From contig CAKQDU010000007.1 of NCBI GenBank assembly GCA_934229625.1, positions 13,095-77,094 on the forward strand: DNA of 64,000 nt, given 5' to 3'. This stretch comes from an uncultured Alphaproteobacteria bacterium (lineage in GTDB: Bacteria; Pseudomonadota; Alphaproteobacteria; RF32; CAG-239). The notes under the pieces are model-generated. The model was given only the letters and a program-made list of their open reading frames with translations, was not told where the DNA came from and did not search any database. A program made the translations under genes and the position numbers. This document shows positions 8,512 through 17,423 of this stretch, one piece after another. Within the stretch, counting starts at the first letter, position 1, and every line of letters starts with the position of its first letter.

Positions 8512-10164
8512 CTATTTTACAGTATAGGTAACCATTATGGAACCATCATAAAAAATCAACGGAGAAACGGCCAATGTTTTGTTATCATCGCGCAGCAAAT
8601 TAAAACGTCTTCCCAATCTGATGTTTTCAAGCATACTGTTCTTAAACGCATCCCAATCGCTGACATTTGAAAAAAACAGCTTCTGCAGACCGATTACTTT
8701 TTCAATTTTAGGTTCATCCTGAAGTTTGTCAAAATCCAAGCTCCAGAGTTTCAGATAAGCACGGTTATAAAATTTAAGACGCCGGTTGGTACCAAAAATA
8801 ATAACCGAATCGCTAAGATTATCCAAAATGTTTTGCTGCATAGACATCAAATCATTCAGGCGACGCATAGTGGCCAAACGGTCGGAAACATCTTCAAATG
8901 CAAAAATAACACCGTTAGGATGCGGAGTGCGAAGCCGTCTGATTGTTCTTCCGTCAGGCAAATGCAGCAAATCCTCTTTTGTTTCAAGAAGGCTTCCGAA
9001 AATACTCATCTCCTCCTGTTTATAATTTTTGATATCCGGAACCGGCGGCAGCATCTTCTTTTCGCGAACTTCCTCCAAAAATTGCAGATACGACGGATTT
9101 TTTTCTAAAAACTCATTTTCCAGATTCCATAAATTTTTGAAAGAAGCATTATAGAAATAAAGCTTTGAACGCTCGTCAAAAATCGCAAACGCCGTACCCA
9201 AAGCACCTAAAATTTCCAAGTGGTTGTTTTGATTTATTTTGAATCCGCGTTTGGCTTTTTCCAAAGCCGTGTTGTCAACAAAATAACCGACTGTGCCGAT
9301 TTTATCCAATGTATCGCCGGCATAATAAGGATTTTCACGCAGTTCAAAATTAAACAGCTCCCCTCCTCTGACTATTTTAAGGTTCTTTTTTTGCATTTTT
9401 TTGCTTTTCTGCGCCGAGGCCGCTAAATTATAGGCAACTTTTTCCCCTTTGCCGTTACAGATTTCCACCTGATTTTTCAGAACATCTTTCTTATTTTTTA
9501 TACCGGCAAACTCTAAATATTTTTTATTTACAAAAAGCAGATGCAAATTTTCATCGCGCAACCACATCGGATATTCAACACCGTCTATCATTTGCTCCAA
9601 CCGTCCGCAAGCGGCCTCAACACTATTTTTTTCGGCCGTCAGCTCTGCAATGCGCGCTGTTTCCGATGAAACATCTCTAAACCATACAATATCGCAATAT
9701 AAATTATTGTCAGCGCCGTTAATACGATTTCCATAAACACAAATACTGCGTTCCGAATTTTTAAGATGCAGCATATCTTCAAAGAATCGCCCTTCCTGCT
9801 GCAGCAAAGTTACATATTTTTTCAAAAGTTTGGAATCGTCTTTATTGAAAGAATCCGCGACATCGGCAAACGAAGCCGCTGTGCCATCGGTCAGATTCAG
9901 CATAACCGCCAGACGGCGCGAACATTTTTCCATAATTTCTTTTTGTGGGTCTTTTACCTTTTGGTCCGGATAGACAAAGCAAAAATATCCGTCTTTTGCA
10001 GCGTACAGCACCTCATTGCAACGCTCGCGGTCACGCCTGACAAAATAGATTTTATGCTTATATTTATGTATTTTTATCTGCAATGCGGCTATAACGCCAA
10101 ACATTATAAACACCAGCGACAAGCTGATGAAAATTATATCACGCAATATTTCGGCATTCATCAT
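8512..10164 (-). CDS. membrane-anchored multi-PAS protein without a kinase domain
   Basis: 550 residues. One N-terminal membrane segment (about 9-29) is followed by PAS-like domains: about 195-310 (YPMWLRDENLHLLFVNKKYLEF), about 330-430 (GTAFAIFDERSKLYFYN) and about 445-540 (SDSVIIFGTNRRLKFYNRAY). The architecture resembles the sensor part of DivL-like or other alphaproteobacterial PAS histidine kinases, but the sequence ends right after the last PAS domain: there is no HisKA or ATPase domain, and the next gene does not supply one. It may signal through a partner. A DivL-like role near the CtrA circuit is speculation. Confidence 0.75.
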   Translation of the reverse strand: MMNAEILRDIIFISLSLVFIMFGVIAALQIKIHKYKHKIYFVRRDRERCNEVLYAAKDGYFCFVYPDQKVKDPQKEIMEKCSRRLAVMLNLTDGTAASFADVADSFNKDDSKLLKKYVTLLQQEGRFFEDMLHLKNSERSICVYGNRINGADNNLYCDIVWFRDVSSETARIAELTAEKNSVEAACGRLEQMIDGVEYPMWLRDENLHLLFVNKKYLEFAGIKNKKDVLKNQVEICNGKGEKVAYNLAASAQKSKKMQKKNLKIVRGGELFNFELRENPYYAGDTLDKIGTVGYFVDNTALEKAKRGFKINQNNHLEILGALGTAFAIFDERSKLYFYNASFKNLWNLENEFLEKNPSYLQFLEEVREKKMLPPVPDIKNYKQEEMSIFGSLLETKEDLLHLPDGRTIRRLRTPHPNGVIFAFEDVSDRLATMRRLNDLMSMQQNILDNLSDSVIIFGTNRRLKFYNRAYLKLWSLDFDKLQDEPKIEKVIGLQKLFFSNVSDWDAFKNSMLENIRLGRRFNLLRDDNKTLAVSPLIFYDGSIMVTYTVK

Positions 10165-10263
10165 AAAATCTTCTTTACAAAAAAAATGTTTGTTTTATTA
10201 CTTATTTTATAGTAAATAAACACAAACAAATAGGCAATTTATTTTTTTTAAAGGTTGATAACT

Positions 10264-10923
10264 ATGTTTACATTGGCTTTTGACACCACCGCCGACAGCT
10301 GCTCTATAGCGCTGTTGAATAACAACGTGATAGTGGATAAGTTTTCAGAAGAAATGGATTTCGGTCAAGCTGAAACATTATTGCCGCAAATTCAAATTAT
10401 GCTCCAAAAACAAAAACTGCAATTTTCTGATATTGGTCTTTTAGCAGTATGCATAGGTCCGGGGTCTTTTACGGGAGTACGCTCCTCCATTGCGGCGGCA
10501 AGAGCCTTCGGATTGGCTTGTCCAAATCTGAAAATAACAGGAGTTTCGGCATTTGAAGCCTACGCTCACTCATTGGATATGTCCGAACTTTCAGAGTATA
10601 ACGCCGTGATTATAGAAACCAAACGTGCAGATTTTTATTTTCAGCTGTTTAACGGACGCTTAGAAAAACTTTGCGACGCAGAAGCTCTGCCCTATGAAGA
10701 TATAATCAACCGCCTGAAAGGCAAAACCGTAACCCTTATAGGCAATGGAGTCGAAAGATTTCTTGACCGGCCGAGCGGTTTGGTGCTTCATGCCATCCGC
10801 ATGGATAAGGCTGCTTCCATAGCTGATTTAGCAGCTTGCGCCATCCAAAAATATAATGCAAAAAAATTAAATTATCCAAAACCGCTTTATTTGCGCGCTC
10901 CCGATGTTTGTGTAAAATGTTAA
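10264..10923 (+). CDS. tsaB: tRNA threonylcarbamoyladenosine biosynthesis protein TsaB
   Basis: 219 residues from the ATG at 10264, which has AAAGG in front; a TTG nine bases earlier is less likely. LAFDTTADSCSIAL and CIGPGSFTGVRSS are hallmark TsaB/YeaZ motifs of the ASKHA fold. TsaB is the scaffold partner of TsaD and TsaE in making t6A37 on ANN-decoding tRNAs. The C-terminal part (about 130-219) is shorter and less conserved than in E. coli. Confidence 0.93.
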   Translation: MFTLAFDTTADSCSIALLNNNVIVDKFSEEMDFGQAETLLPQIQIMLQKQKLQFSDIGLLAVCIGPGSFTGVRSSIAAARAFGLACPNLKITGVSAFEAYAHSLDMSELSEYNAVIIETKRADFYFQLFNGRLEKLCDAEALPYEDIINRLKGKTVTLIGNGVERFLDRPSGLVLHAIRMDKAASIADLAACAIQKYNAKKLNYPKPLYLRAPDVCVKC

Positions 10924-11001
10924 AAATTATATGGATATATTCAAAATAAAAGTGTATCTAAAAAGAAAATGTTTAATTTGTAATTGTAATGTGAGGTTAA
11001 A

Positions 11002-11283
11002 GTGACTAGATCTGAATTGATAGAAAGAATTGCGGCTAAAATGCCGAATCTGACTTTGAAAGATATTGAAAATATTGTGAATGTTGTGTTTAATAAGCTG
11101 ACTTCAGCTTTGGCAGATGGTGACCGAGTAGAAATAAGAGGTTTCGGAGCTTTTTCTGTCAGAACCAGAAATCCGCGCGTTGCCATTAACCCTAAAAATA
11201 AAACCAGAGTCAATGTTCCGGCAAAAAATATCGTTCACTTTAAAACCGGTAAAGAACTACACGACAGACTGAACGCAGATTAA
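11002..11283 (+). CDS. ihfB: integration host factor beta subunit
   Basis: 93 residues, starting at a GTG with GAGG upstream. MTRSELIERIAAK is the IHF-beta N-terminus, and the DNA-binding arm reads RNPRVAINPKNKTRVNVP with the intercalating proline region. IHF bends DNA at promoters and recombination sites. It is followed by a LapA-domain gene and accD, a common alphaproteobacterial order. Confidence 0.93.
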   Translation: MTRSELIERIAAKMPNLTLKDIENIVNVVFNKLTSALADGDRVEIRGFGAFSVRTRNPRVAINPKNKTRVNVPAKNIVHFKTGKELHDRLNAD

Positions 11284-11315
11284 GCACAAACTTCCTATAA
11301 TCAAGGAGGCTGATG

Positions 11316-11756
11316 ATGAAACTTTTACATTATCTGTTGGAAATTCCATTCGTCATTATTGCTGTCTGGGTGATTTATAACGCTCAGGCTGCAGATGATA
11401 AGCTTGTATTGTCGTTATGGCCGTTGGACAGCGAAATTCATGTAAATGCCAAATTATTGCTGTTCGTTTTTTTGCTGTTCGGCTATTTATGGGGAAAAAT
11501 AAACTCTTGGTTTGGCTCTGCCCCTCTGCGTAAAGAGCTAAAACAGCAGCGTAAGGCTAACAAAGTTCTGAACAAAGAACAAGAAAAACTTAATGAAACC
11601 GTCAGCGGTCTTAAAGAAAATATTGCCGGCTTAGAACAACAAGCAAAAGCTTCGGCAGAAGCTCAAAAAGCCGCCGCCGCAGAACAAAAAAATGAAAAGA
11701 CAAAACAACGCTGGCTTTTTTTGAAAAACGTATTTTCACGAAAGGAAAATAAATGA
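11316..11756 (+). CDS. LapA-domain (DUF1049) inner-membrane protein
   Basis: About 146 residues. Two membrane helices (about 8-20 and 45-65), an amphipathic stretch and a coiled-coil tail of Lys/Glu/Ala (about 75-130) fit the LapA/DUF1049 family, which in E. coli (LapA/YciS) helps control lipopolysaccharide synthesis. Two ATGs stand in tandem (11313, 11316); GGAGG spacing favours the second. The stop overlaps the accD start (ATGA). Confidence 0.75.
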   Translation: MKLLHYLLEIPFVIIAVWVIYNAQAADDKLVLSLWPLDSEIHVNAKLLLFVFLLFGYLWGKINSWFGSAPLRKELKQQRKANKVLNKEQEKLNETVSGLKENIAGLEQQAKASAEAQKAAAAEQKNEKTKQRWLFLKNVFSRKENK

Positions 11757-12607
11757 ACTGGCTGACAGAAATCGTTCGTCCAAAAATCAAAAAAACAACA
11801 CCTAAAGAAATTGCCGACAATTTATGGGTTCGTTGTCCAAATTGCAATCAGATGCTGTTTTCAAAAGAATTGAAGGACTCCCATTATGTCTGCACCGCGT
11901 GCGGTCATCATTTACGTTTGTATGTTGAAAAACGTTTTAAACTTTTGTTTGACGATGAAAAATACACTTTAGCTGAACTGCCGACCGTTCAGGACGACCC
12001 TTTGAAATTTAAGGATATTCAAAAATATAGCGACCGGCTTAAAAGCAACCGAAAAAAAACAGGCTGCGAAGACGCAATTCAGGTTGCACGCGGAAAAATA
12101 GGCAATATTGCAAGCGTAGTGGCGGCTATGGACTTTTCTTTTATGGGCGGTTCAATGGGAATCGCTGTCGGAGAAGGAATTGTCAAAGCAGCCGAGTTGG
12201 CTTTAAAGGATAAAGAGCCATTGATAACCATCGCAGCTTCTGGCGGCGCGCGTATGCAAGAAGGAATGCTTTCTCTAATGCAAATGGCTCGCACAACAGC
12301 CGCCATAAACGAATTAAAAGAAGCCGGCATACCTTACATTTCTATTTTGACAGACCCGACTACCGGCGGTGTTTCGGCATCTTTTGCAATGCTGGGCGAT
12401 GTGAATATTGCCGAAAAAGGATGTTTGATAGGCTTTGCAGGTCAACGCGTAATTGAACAAACAATTCATGAAAAATTGCCGGAAGGTTTTCAGCGAGCCG
12501 AATATTTGCTGGAACACGGAATGGTGGATATGGTTGTTGACCGCGCTCATATGAAAGAGGAATTAGTCAAAGTTTTAAGCGTTTTGACTGCAAATATAAA
12601 AAAATAA
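11753..12607 (+). CDS. accD: acetyl-CoA carboxylase carboxyltransferase beta subunit
   Basis: 284 residues, normal length. A zinc ribbon is formed by Cys28, Cys31, Cys47 and Cys50, followed by the crotonase-like carboxyltransferase core with GGSMGIAVGEG, ASGGARMQEG and DPTTGGVSASFA. With AccA it moves carboxyl from biotin to acetyl-CoA, the first step of fatty acid synthesis. The start overlaps the previous stop by ATGA. folC, which often follows, is not present; a terminator comes 29 bp after the stop. Confidence 0.97.
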   Translation: MNWLTEIVRPKIKKTTPKEIADNLWVRCPNCNQMLFSKELKDSHYVCTACGHHLRLYVEKRFKLLFDDEKYTLAELPTVQDDPLKFKDIQKYSDRLKSNRKKTGCEDAIQVARGKIGNIASVVAAMDFSFMGGSMGIAVGEGIVKAAELALKDKEPLITIAASGGARMQEGMLSLMQMARTTAAINELKEAGIPYISILTDPTTGGVSASFAMLGDVNIAEKGCLIGFAGQRVIEQTIHEKLPEGFQRAEYLLEHGMVDMVVDRAHMKEELVKVLSVLTANIKK

Positions 12608-12635
12608 ATTCATCTTTTAACTTCTACAAAATTTA

Positions 12636-12659
12636 AGGCAGCGTGAGCTGTCTTTTTTT
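12636..12659 (+). terminator. intrinsic terminator after accD
   Basis: GGCAGC pairs with GCTGTC (one G-T pair) around a GTGA loop, followed by T7. It closes the tsaB-ihfB-lapA-accD group. Confidence 0.8.
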
Positions 12660-12660
12660 G

Positions 12661-12689
12661 TTGACAAAATTGTCCAACAGATATATATA
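12661..12689 (+). promoter_or_regulatory. sigma70 promoter for the 12727 gene
   Basis: A perfect TTGACA at 12661-12666, a 17-bp spacer, then TATATA at 12684-12689 within an AT dinucleotide run (a better TATAAT follows at 12688 with a long spacer). It begins immediately after the accD terminator. Confidence 0.6.
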
Positions 12690-12726
12690 TAATGTATTAC
12701 TTTATAATTATTTAAATTTTTAGCAT

Positions 12727-13629
12727 ATGGATTATAAACTTTTTCAAAAGAGCGGTCTTTTGCTTTTGCAGAAAGATGGCAAGTTTAGCTTGTTTAGAGG
12801 TTCTTACCATGAGAGCGTAACAATGCTTCACCAGTTTGAAGACATTGTGGATGTTTCGGCTGTTCATATTGAGGAAAAAGCCGGTTTGATATTTACCTCA
12901 AAAGGCTTGTTTTCTATTGACGGCAAAAAAGTTTCTAATTTCACAGGAACAGAGGTTAAACTCATCAAACTTCTTGGTAAGCAGAGCTATTTGATTGTCA
13001 GCACAAACAATTCTTTTAGCAAAGACGTCTTGTTGTGGGATGGACAGCAGATAAAATTGGATGTCGGGACAGAAAAATATGCTGTTTCCACCAGTTTTGT
13101 GGCTGTTACAGACAACGAGAACTGGCGTATATACAACAGTAACGCCGAAGAAATTAAGTTGGCATATCCTATTGCCAAGTCCGATAACCTGTTCTTGGGC
13201 AACAGTCTTGTTGTTTGCGGCACAGCTGGCAAATACCGCATGTATTCGCTTAGCAACAAGTCGCTGTTGTGCGATAACAAGAACCTGATTATCTGCAGTC
13301 CGACAAAGCCTTTTGCTTTATGCGCTGAGATGTCTGGAAAACGACTTGATGCCTTTTGCAACAATCATTGGGTTACATTTGAGAATGTAGATAATTTTCT
13401 CATTGTTGATGACAAGCTTAATCTTTTTGCGCTGCAAAAAAACGGCAAGTATTTCATTTATAACTACAATGGAATGCCTGAACCGGTATTCGCCACAAAA
13501 TATCCTAACGGAGTTGATTTTGTGGCTTCTGATAACGGCATTTTAATGGTAATTAAAGGAGAAATCACCGATAAGATGCCGGTGGACTTTATGGAGAAAG
13601 TGCCTAGCAGAAGACAGACTAAAAAGTAA
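12727..13629 (+). CDS. hypothetical protein, beta-propeller-like
   Basis: 300 residues, no signal peptide. Repeated short beta-strand patterns such as LLLLQKDGKFSLF, AGLIFTSKGLFSIDGK and LFALQKNGKYFIYNYNG, spaced about 40-50 residues apart, suggest a propeller or WG-repeat-like fold; this is inference from pattern. No catalytic motif seen. No clear ribosome binding site precedes the ATG, although a good promoter and a downstream terminator bracket it as a single-gene unit. The C-terminus is basic (PSRRQTKK). Confidence 0.7.
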   Translation: MDYKLFQKSGLLLLQKDGKFSLFRGSYHESVTMLHQFEDIVDVSAVHIEEKAGLIFTSKGLFSIDGKKVSNFTGTEVKLIKLLGKQSYLIVSTNNSFSKDVLLWDGQQIKLDVGTEKYAVSTSFVAVTDNENWRIYNSNAEEIKLAYPIAKSDNLFLGNSLVVCGTAGKYRMYSLSNKSLLCDNKNLIICSPTKPFALCAEMSGKRLDAFCNNHWVTFENVDNFLIVDDKLNLFALQKNGKYFIYNYNGMPEPVFATKYPNGVDFVASDNGILMVIKGEITDKMPVDFMEKVPSRRQTKK

Positions 13630-13640
13630 AAATAAAAAAA

Positions 13641-13671
13641 GAATCGGTATTTTGATACCGGTTCTTTTTTT
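13641..13671 (+). terminator. intrinsic terminator after the 12727 gene
   Basis: GAATCGGTAT and ATACCGGTTC pair with one mismatch, followed by T7. Confidence 0.85.
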
Positions 13672-13687
13672 ATGCATTATCTCGCCC

Positions 13688-13724
13688 AAAAAAACACTCC
13701 GCCGCATTGGGGTGCGGCAGAGTG
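13688..13724 (-). terminator. intrinsic terminator for the minus-strand secreted-protein gene
   Basis: CACTC and GCCGCA pair with TGCGGC and GAGTG around a six-base loop; on the minus strand the stem is followed by T7. It lies 57 bp after the stop codon of the gene ending at 13781. Confidence 0.85.
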
Positions 13725-13780
13725 CAGATATAATTAGGATTTTTTATTTATTTTATATTTTCCATCACCTCCTTAAAGAA

Positions 13781-14685
13781 TTAGTTATTTTCAATCTCAT
13801 AACAAACTCTTGTATTATCAGTTTTTGTACCTAGCTGAATACATGCTCTGTTAGAATTATAAGGCATTTTTATCTTTTCCTTATTTTTTCCCCAGTAAAA
13901 ATAGTATTCAGATTTATTTGATGCGTATACCGGATTACAAGCTTCTCCATTGGTTGAAGGATTTCGTCTCCAATCATAAGTTATATTGCCATCAAATACA
14001 TACCCTCCTAATAAGCCGCTATACATGTTACCTGAAACATTTCGCAAATCAAGTTTAGGTTCAAAGTCGGAACCATTCATAAATGTATCATCAGTAGCAT
14101 CATCCATACCAATATATAAATCTGTATATATTACACAATAACAATCATTTGAATAATCACTTTCGCATAATTCTTCTTCTGTGTTTTCTATTACAATTTT
14201 TGCCACATACTCAATAGGGTCTACATCATCTACAGCAGCTATAGTAAATTTAGATGATGAGGATATGTTGTTTTTATTTAAAAACTCTGTATTTAATGTA
14301 AAGTTGTGTGAATTATTTTTTACAGTATATTTATTATTGTTAACTGAAAGAATATTATTCGGATATTTACAATACCTGCTTTCTTTGTTTATAGGTTTTG
14401 TAATTACTGTTATATCCGTTCCTAAATCAACACGATAATTTTTATCCGAGATTTTTTGAACATTGCTTCCTGTTATAGAAGATATTTCATAGCAAGGAGA
14501 ATCTGCGGTAACAATCGTTACTTGATTTAGCGTTTTGCAAATTTTGCAGTCAGAATCACTACCTAAAATTGGCTCTCCGGCTTCATCATAAACCCATTCA
14601 ATAGACCAGAATGGACCAGGAACACCGCTATTTTTACAATCAACATCTTCGCCTACCCAATTTGGATTTAGCTCACTACATTTTT
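13781..14685 (-). pseudogene. out-of-frame C-terminal half of the cysteine-rich secreted protein
   Basis: On the minus strand a long open frame begins at an A5 run (14685-14681) and continues for about 300 codons to 13781. It starts KCSELNPNWVGEDVDC and ends CYEIENN. The protein encoded just upstream stops after CSKNVVS at the same place, one frame off. Adding one A to the A5 run, or a -1 slip there, joins the two into one protein of about 600 residues; both parts keep the Cys-rich style. There is no start codon or ribosome binding site at the frame change, so this half is probably not made alone; an internal ATG at 14206 gives a 141-residue piece. It could be a real mutation, slippage, or a sequencing error. 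Confidence 0.7.
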
Positions 14686-15558
14686 ACTACAATCATAAGG
14701 TTCACATCTGTAACAATTATTACCTTCATAATCTTGTTTTCCTGTTTTATAAGCTTTTTCACATGATTTGCTGCAATAATCTGTTTCATATCCCATACTT
14801 TCACAAGTCAATTTCTCTTTTGTGCATTTACCGCAGACTTTGCCGTTTGCTGTGCCGTTAGAAGAAAAAGTTTCGCTGGTTTTGCAATCTTTTTGGCTTT
14901 GATATGCAGTTGAATAACCGCTTGGACAAGTCTGTGTCTCCACAGTGCATTTACCGCAGACTTTGCCGTTTGCTGTGCCGTTAGAAGAAAAAGTTTCGCC
15001 GGTTTTGCAATCTTTTTGGCTTTGATATGCGGTTGAATAACCGCTTGGACAAGTTTCAATTACTGTACAGCTTCCGCAAGCGACATTATTACTATCATAT
15101 TCGCCGTTAGCTTCAAATGCTTTTCCTTTTGCAGAACAAGTGGCCTCTGTTTCATTACATGTTTTATTGTTAGGGGTTGGGTTAGCATTTGTTACAATTT
15201 TATAACATCCTCCGCAGCTTTGACATGTTTGATTATCTTCAAGCGCCTTTTGACAATCGCTGTAATTGCTGAACACGTTTTTATCTTCTTCCCGTGTTTT
15301 GCAGCGTCTGTAAAAGCAGAAATTTTGCTTATACGCTTTTTCGCAGCTTGACATCCCATTTTGAGCTTGAGCCATGCTGCTATAAAGACATTGCGACGGA
15401 CTTGGCTTTACGGAACTTATTTTACCGGTGCCGCAGCTGCTGTCCGGTAAAAAACAAATTTTGGCTTCCGCAGAAATAGAAAACATACTGACTGCATACA
15501 AAACTACAAAAAGCTTTAAACTACAGAATATGTTATATTTTTTCAAATAGTTAAACAT
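14668..15558 (-). CDS. cysteine-rich secreted repeat protein, frameshifted N-terminal part
   Basis: 296 residues from the ATG at 15558, with GAGGAGG in front; the upstream in-frame codons belong to an inverted-repeat leader. A signal peptide (about 1-29, ending AEA) is followed by KICFLPDSSCGTGKI, also the start of the mature form of the large secreted protein at 24717. Then come many evenly spaced cysteines and two nearly identical 41-residue repeats (CPSGYSTAYQSQKDCKT...CGKCT). This suggests a disulfide-stabilised, growth-factor-like extracellular protein. It ends early because of the frame change at 14681-14685. Function unknown; surface adhesin or matrix protein is a guess. Confidence 0.75.
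   Translation of the reverse strand: MFNYLKKYNIFCSLKLFVVLYAVSMFSISAEAKICFLPDSSCGTGKISSVKPSPSQCLYSSMAQAQNGMSSCEKAYKQNFCFYRRCKTREEDKNVFSNYSDCQKALEDNQTCQSCGGCYKIVTNANPTPNNKTCNETEATCSAKGKAFEANGEYDSNNVACGSCTVIETCPSGYSTAYQSQKDCKTGETFSSNGTANGKVCGKCTVETQTCPSGYSTAYQSQKDCKTSETFSSNGTANGKVCGKCTKEKLTCESMGYETDYCSKSCEKAYKTGKQDYEGNNCYRCEPYDCSKNVVS
14822..15055 (-). repeat. 123-bp tandem repeat within the cysteine-rich gene
   Basis: Two copies, starting at about 14822 and 14945, are nearly identical over more than 100 bp and encode a 41-residue unit with five or six cysteines. The very high base identity implies a recent duplication. Confidence 0.9.
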
Positions 15559-15574
15559 CTTATTCCTCCTCAAT

Positions 15575-15750
15575 TGTGTAAAAAAAACGACCGTTATTTT
15601 TACACAACGGAATCGGAGGCGGAAAAACATCTGAAAATCAATAAAAAATAGCGTAAAATTATAATGTTATTGCATTTTTTCATAAATTATGATATATTGC
15701 AAAAAACAGCCGAAAAACTGTCCATTTTAAACGGTCGTTTTTTTTACACA
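15575..15750 (-). repeat. 176-bp leader element with 21-bp perfect inverted repeats, copy 1
   Basis: The arm at 15575-15595 (TGTGTA, A8, CGACCGTT on the plus strand) is repeated as a perfect reverse complement at 15730-15750. The same arms, the same adjacent AACAGCC...ACTGTCC sequence and the same GAGGAGGAATAAG-ATG junction occur upstream of the prepilin-like gene at 42722; only the middle about 90 bp differ. In the mRNA the 3' arm ends with AACGGTCG-T8 about 20 nt before the start codon, so it can act as a terminator. TATAAT-like sequence inside the element could be a promoter. Either a shared control leader or a small inverted-repeat element. Confidence 0.8.
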
Positions 15751-15769
15751 CTTTAGGGTTTACAGCTTA

Positions 15770-16375
15770 TTATCCGATTATCAATTTCACACTTTTTTCC
15801 GCAGCGCTGAATTTAAGCGGAACTTCCGCTCCTAACAACTCTTGCAGATAATAAAGCTCGGCATATTGAGAGTCACACTCGGTACTTTTTCCGCTGAAAA
15901 TTTGCTGATAATCTTCCAGTTTAGACGCGCAAAACTTGTAATCTGTTTCAGCTGTTACGCACATATTGTCCTTATTAACGCTGATGGCAATCTGTCCGCC
16001 TTTCAAAAACAAATCACCTGCAATCATCACGCACACGCACGCAATTTTAGTAAGTTCCGGCACAATATGCTGAAATTTCAACTCTATGGGATTTATATGA
16101 TTTCCGATTGTTTTCAAATAATTATCGCAAAGTTTCTGCAACTCGTTTAGCGGCACCTGTTTATTGTCTTTACCAAAAGTCAATCGGAAAAAACTTTGCC
16201 GCGCCATTAACGTATTTGTTCCGGTGTATAAAACTTTTTTAATATCCTCATCAAGTATCCCTTCATTATCTTCCACCATTTCCAGAACATTGGCAATGGC
16301 ACCGATATTACCAATTAAATCGTGGCTGATGCGCGTACTTATCAGCTCGGATAATTCCGTTTTGCTTAACTCCAT
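15770..16375 (-). CDS. chpT: ChpT-like histidine phosphotransferase
   Basis: 201 residues. ISTRISHDLIGNIGAIANVLEMVED matches the ChpT dimerisation helix, with the phospho-accepting histidine at position 18; the rest is a degenerate ATPase-like domain, as in ChpT. In Caulobacter ChpT carries phosphate from the hybrid kinase CckA to CtrA and CpdR. ctrA is present at 40257. It is followed by the Cys-rich gene's leader element, and preceded by an exported protein gene in the same direction (14-bp gap). Confidence 0.85.
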   Translation of the reverse strand: MELSKTELSELISTRISHDLIGNIGAIANVLEMVEDNEGILDEDIKKVLYTGTNTLMARQSFFRLTFGKDNKQVPLNELQKLCDNYLKTIGNHINPIELKFQHIVPELTKIACVCVMIAGDLFLKGGQIAISVNKDNMCVTAETDYKFCASKLEDYQQIFSGKSTECDSQYAELYYLQELLGAEVPLKFSAAEKSVKLIIG

Positions 16376-16389
16376 TATTTTTTTAACTC

Positions 16390-17292
16390 CTAAAATGTGT
16401 AGACATCTGTATTCATAAAACGCTGGTCCTCTCGCGACATTCGCGTATAGTCCAACTCTAAAAGCATCGGGTCATAAAGCATCAGCTTGCCGGTTGCAGC
16501 TTGTAAAAACGGCTTATTTTCTCCCAATCCCCAAATCACCTGTTCTTTATTGTCTGGCACGCCATACTTTTGGTTAATTTTTTTCCAAAAATCATAAATT
16601 TTGATATTACGCAAATAGTCCGCCTTTGCTCCGCTGCCCCTGATATTTGCCGCTTCGCTCATATACACAATGCGATAAGCTTTATTTCCGGTAAAATTAC
16701 TGGTAAAATAAACATGAACATTTTCTTTATTTTTAAAGTTATTAAACACTATTTGTTCAACATATTGATAATTGTTTTTCTGCGCCATTTTTATAACACA
16801 GGCTTCTGTTCGCTCATATCCCACAACGCCTTGATTGCGGCATTGTTCTTCATAGCGCCAACGAATAAAATTCGGAATTTCATATTTTTCGGAATTACGC
16901 TGATAACCGCGTTTTTGCATTGCTTCCATTGTCTGCTTAACATTCATCCGCAGCATTACGCCGGAAATATCAAAAACCGAAGCATTTGTCCGATATTGAG
17001 GAGTTTGGTCGTCTGTATTGGATGAAATAACCTGCGCTCCTTTTTCGGCAACAGTGCTAACCAAATTATTTATCCATGTTTTGTCTCCGCTGTTTTCATC
17101 TTTCGGCTGTTCGTTTTGAGAATCCGCGTTTTTTTCTTTTATATATGAACGTAATGAACTATCCGGCGCAGAAACGGCAGAAACTTCAGACGCAAGCTCG
17201 TTTTGCTGATTTTCAGCTGCAAACACGGCGGCTGACGGCAAAAGCATCCCAAAAATCAATACCAAACTTACACTTTGTTTATTTAAAATCAT
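16390..17292 (-). CDS. exported hypothetical protein
   Basis: 300 residues from the ATG at 17292 (a TTG 12 bases upstream is possible). A signal peptide ends near VFAAENQ. The linker (about 25-90) is Ser/Glu/Asn-rich, followed by a conserved-looking domain: RWRYEEQCRNQGVVGYERTEAC with two cysteines, then a beta-rich segment (VHVYFTSNFTGNKAYRIVYM). I do not recognise the family; periplasmic location is inferred. It precedes chpT by 14 bp and probably shares its transcript. Confidence 0.7.
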   Translation of the reverse strand: MILNKQSVSLVLIFGMLLPSAAVFAAENQQNELASEVSAVSAPDSSLRSYIKEKNADSQNEQPKDENSGDKTWINNLVSTVAEKGAQVISSNTDDQTPQYRTNASVFDISGVMLRMNVKQTMEAMQKRGYQRNSEKYEIPNFIRWRYEEQCRNQGVVGYERTEACVIKMAQKNNYQYVEQIVFNNFKNKENVHVYFTSNFTGNKAYRIVYMSEAANIRGSGAKADYLRNIKIYDFWKKINQKYGVPDNKEQVIWGLGENKPFLQAATGKLMLYDPMLLELDYTRMSREDQRFMNTDVYTF

Positions 17293-17423
17293 CTTGCGTC
17301 TCAACGTAGGTTAACTTTTTTGGTAGTTTACGACTTTGTTTTTAAAAAAGGTTTAATAATCTGGCGTTTTATTGTTTACAAGCTCGTAAGAAACATATAT
17401 TTTAGCAAAAAAAGGAGAAAAAA

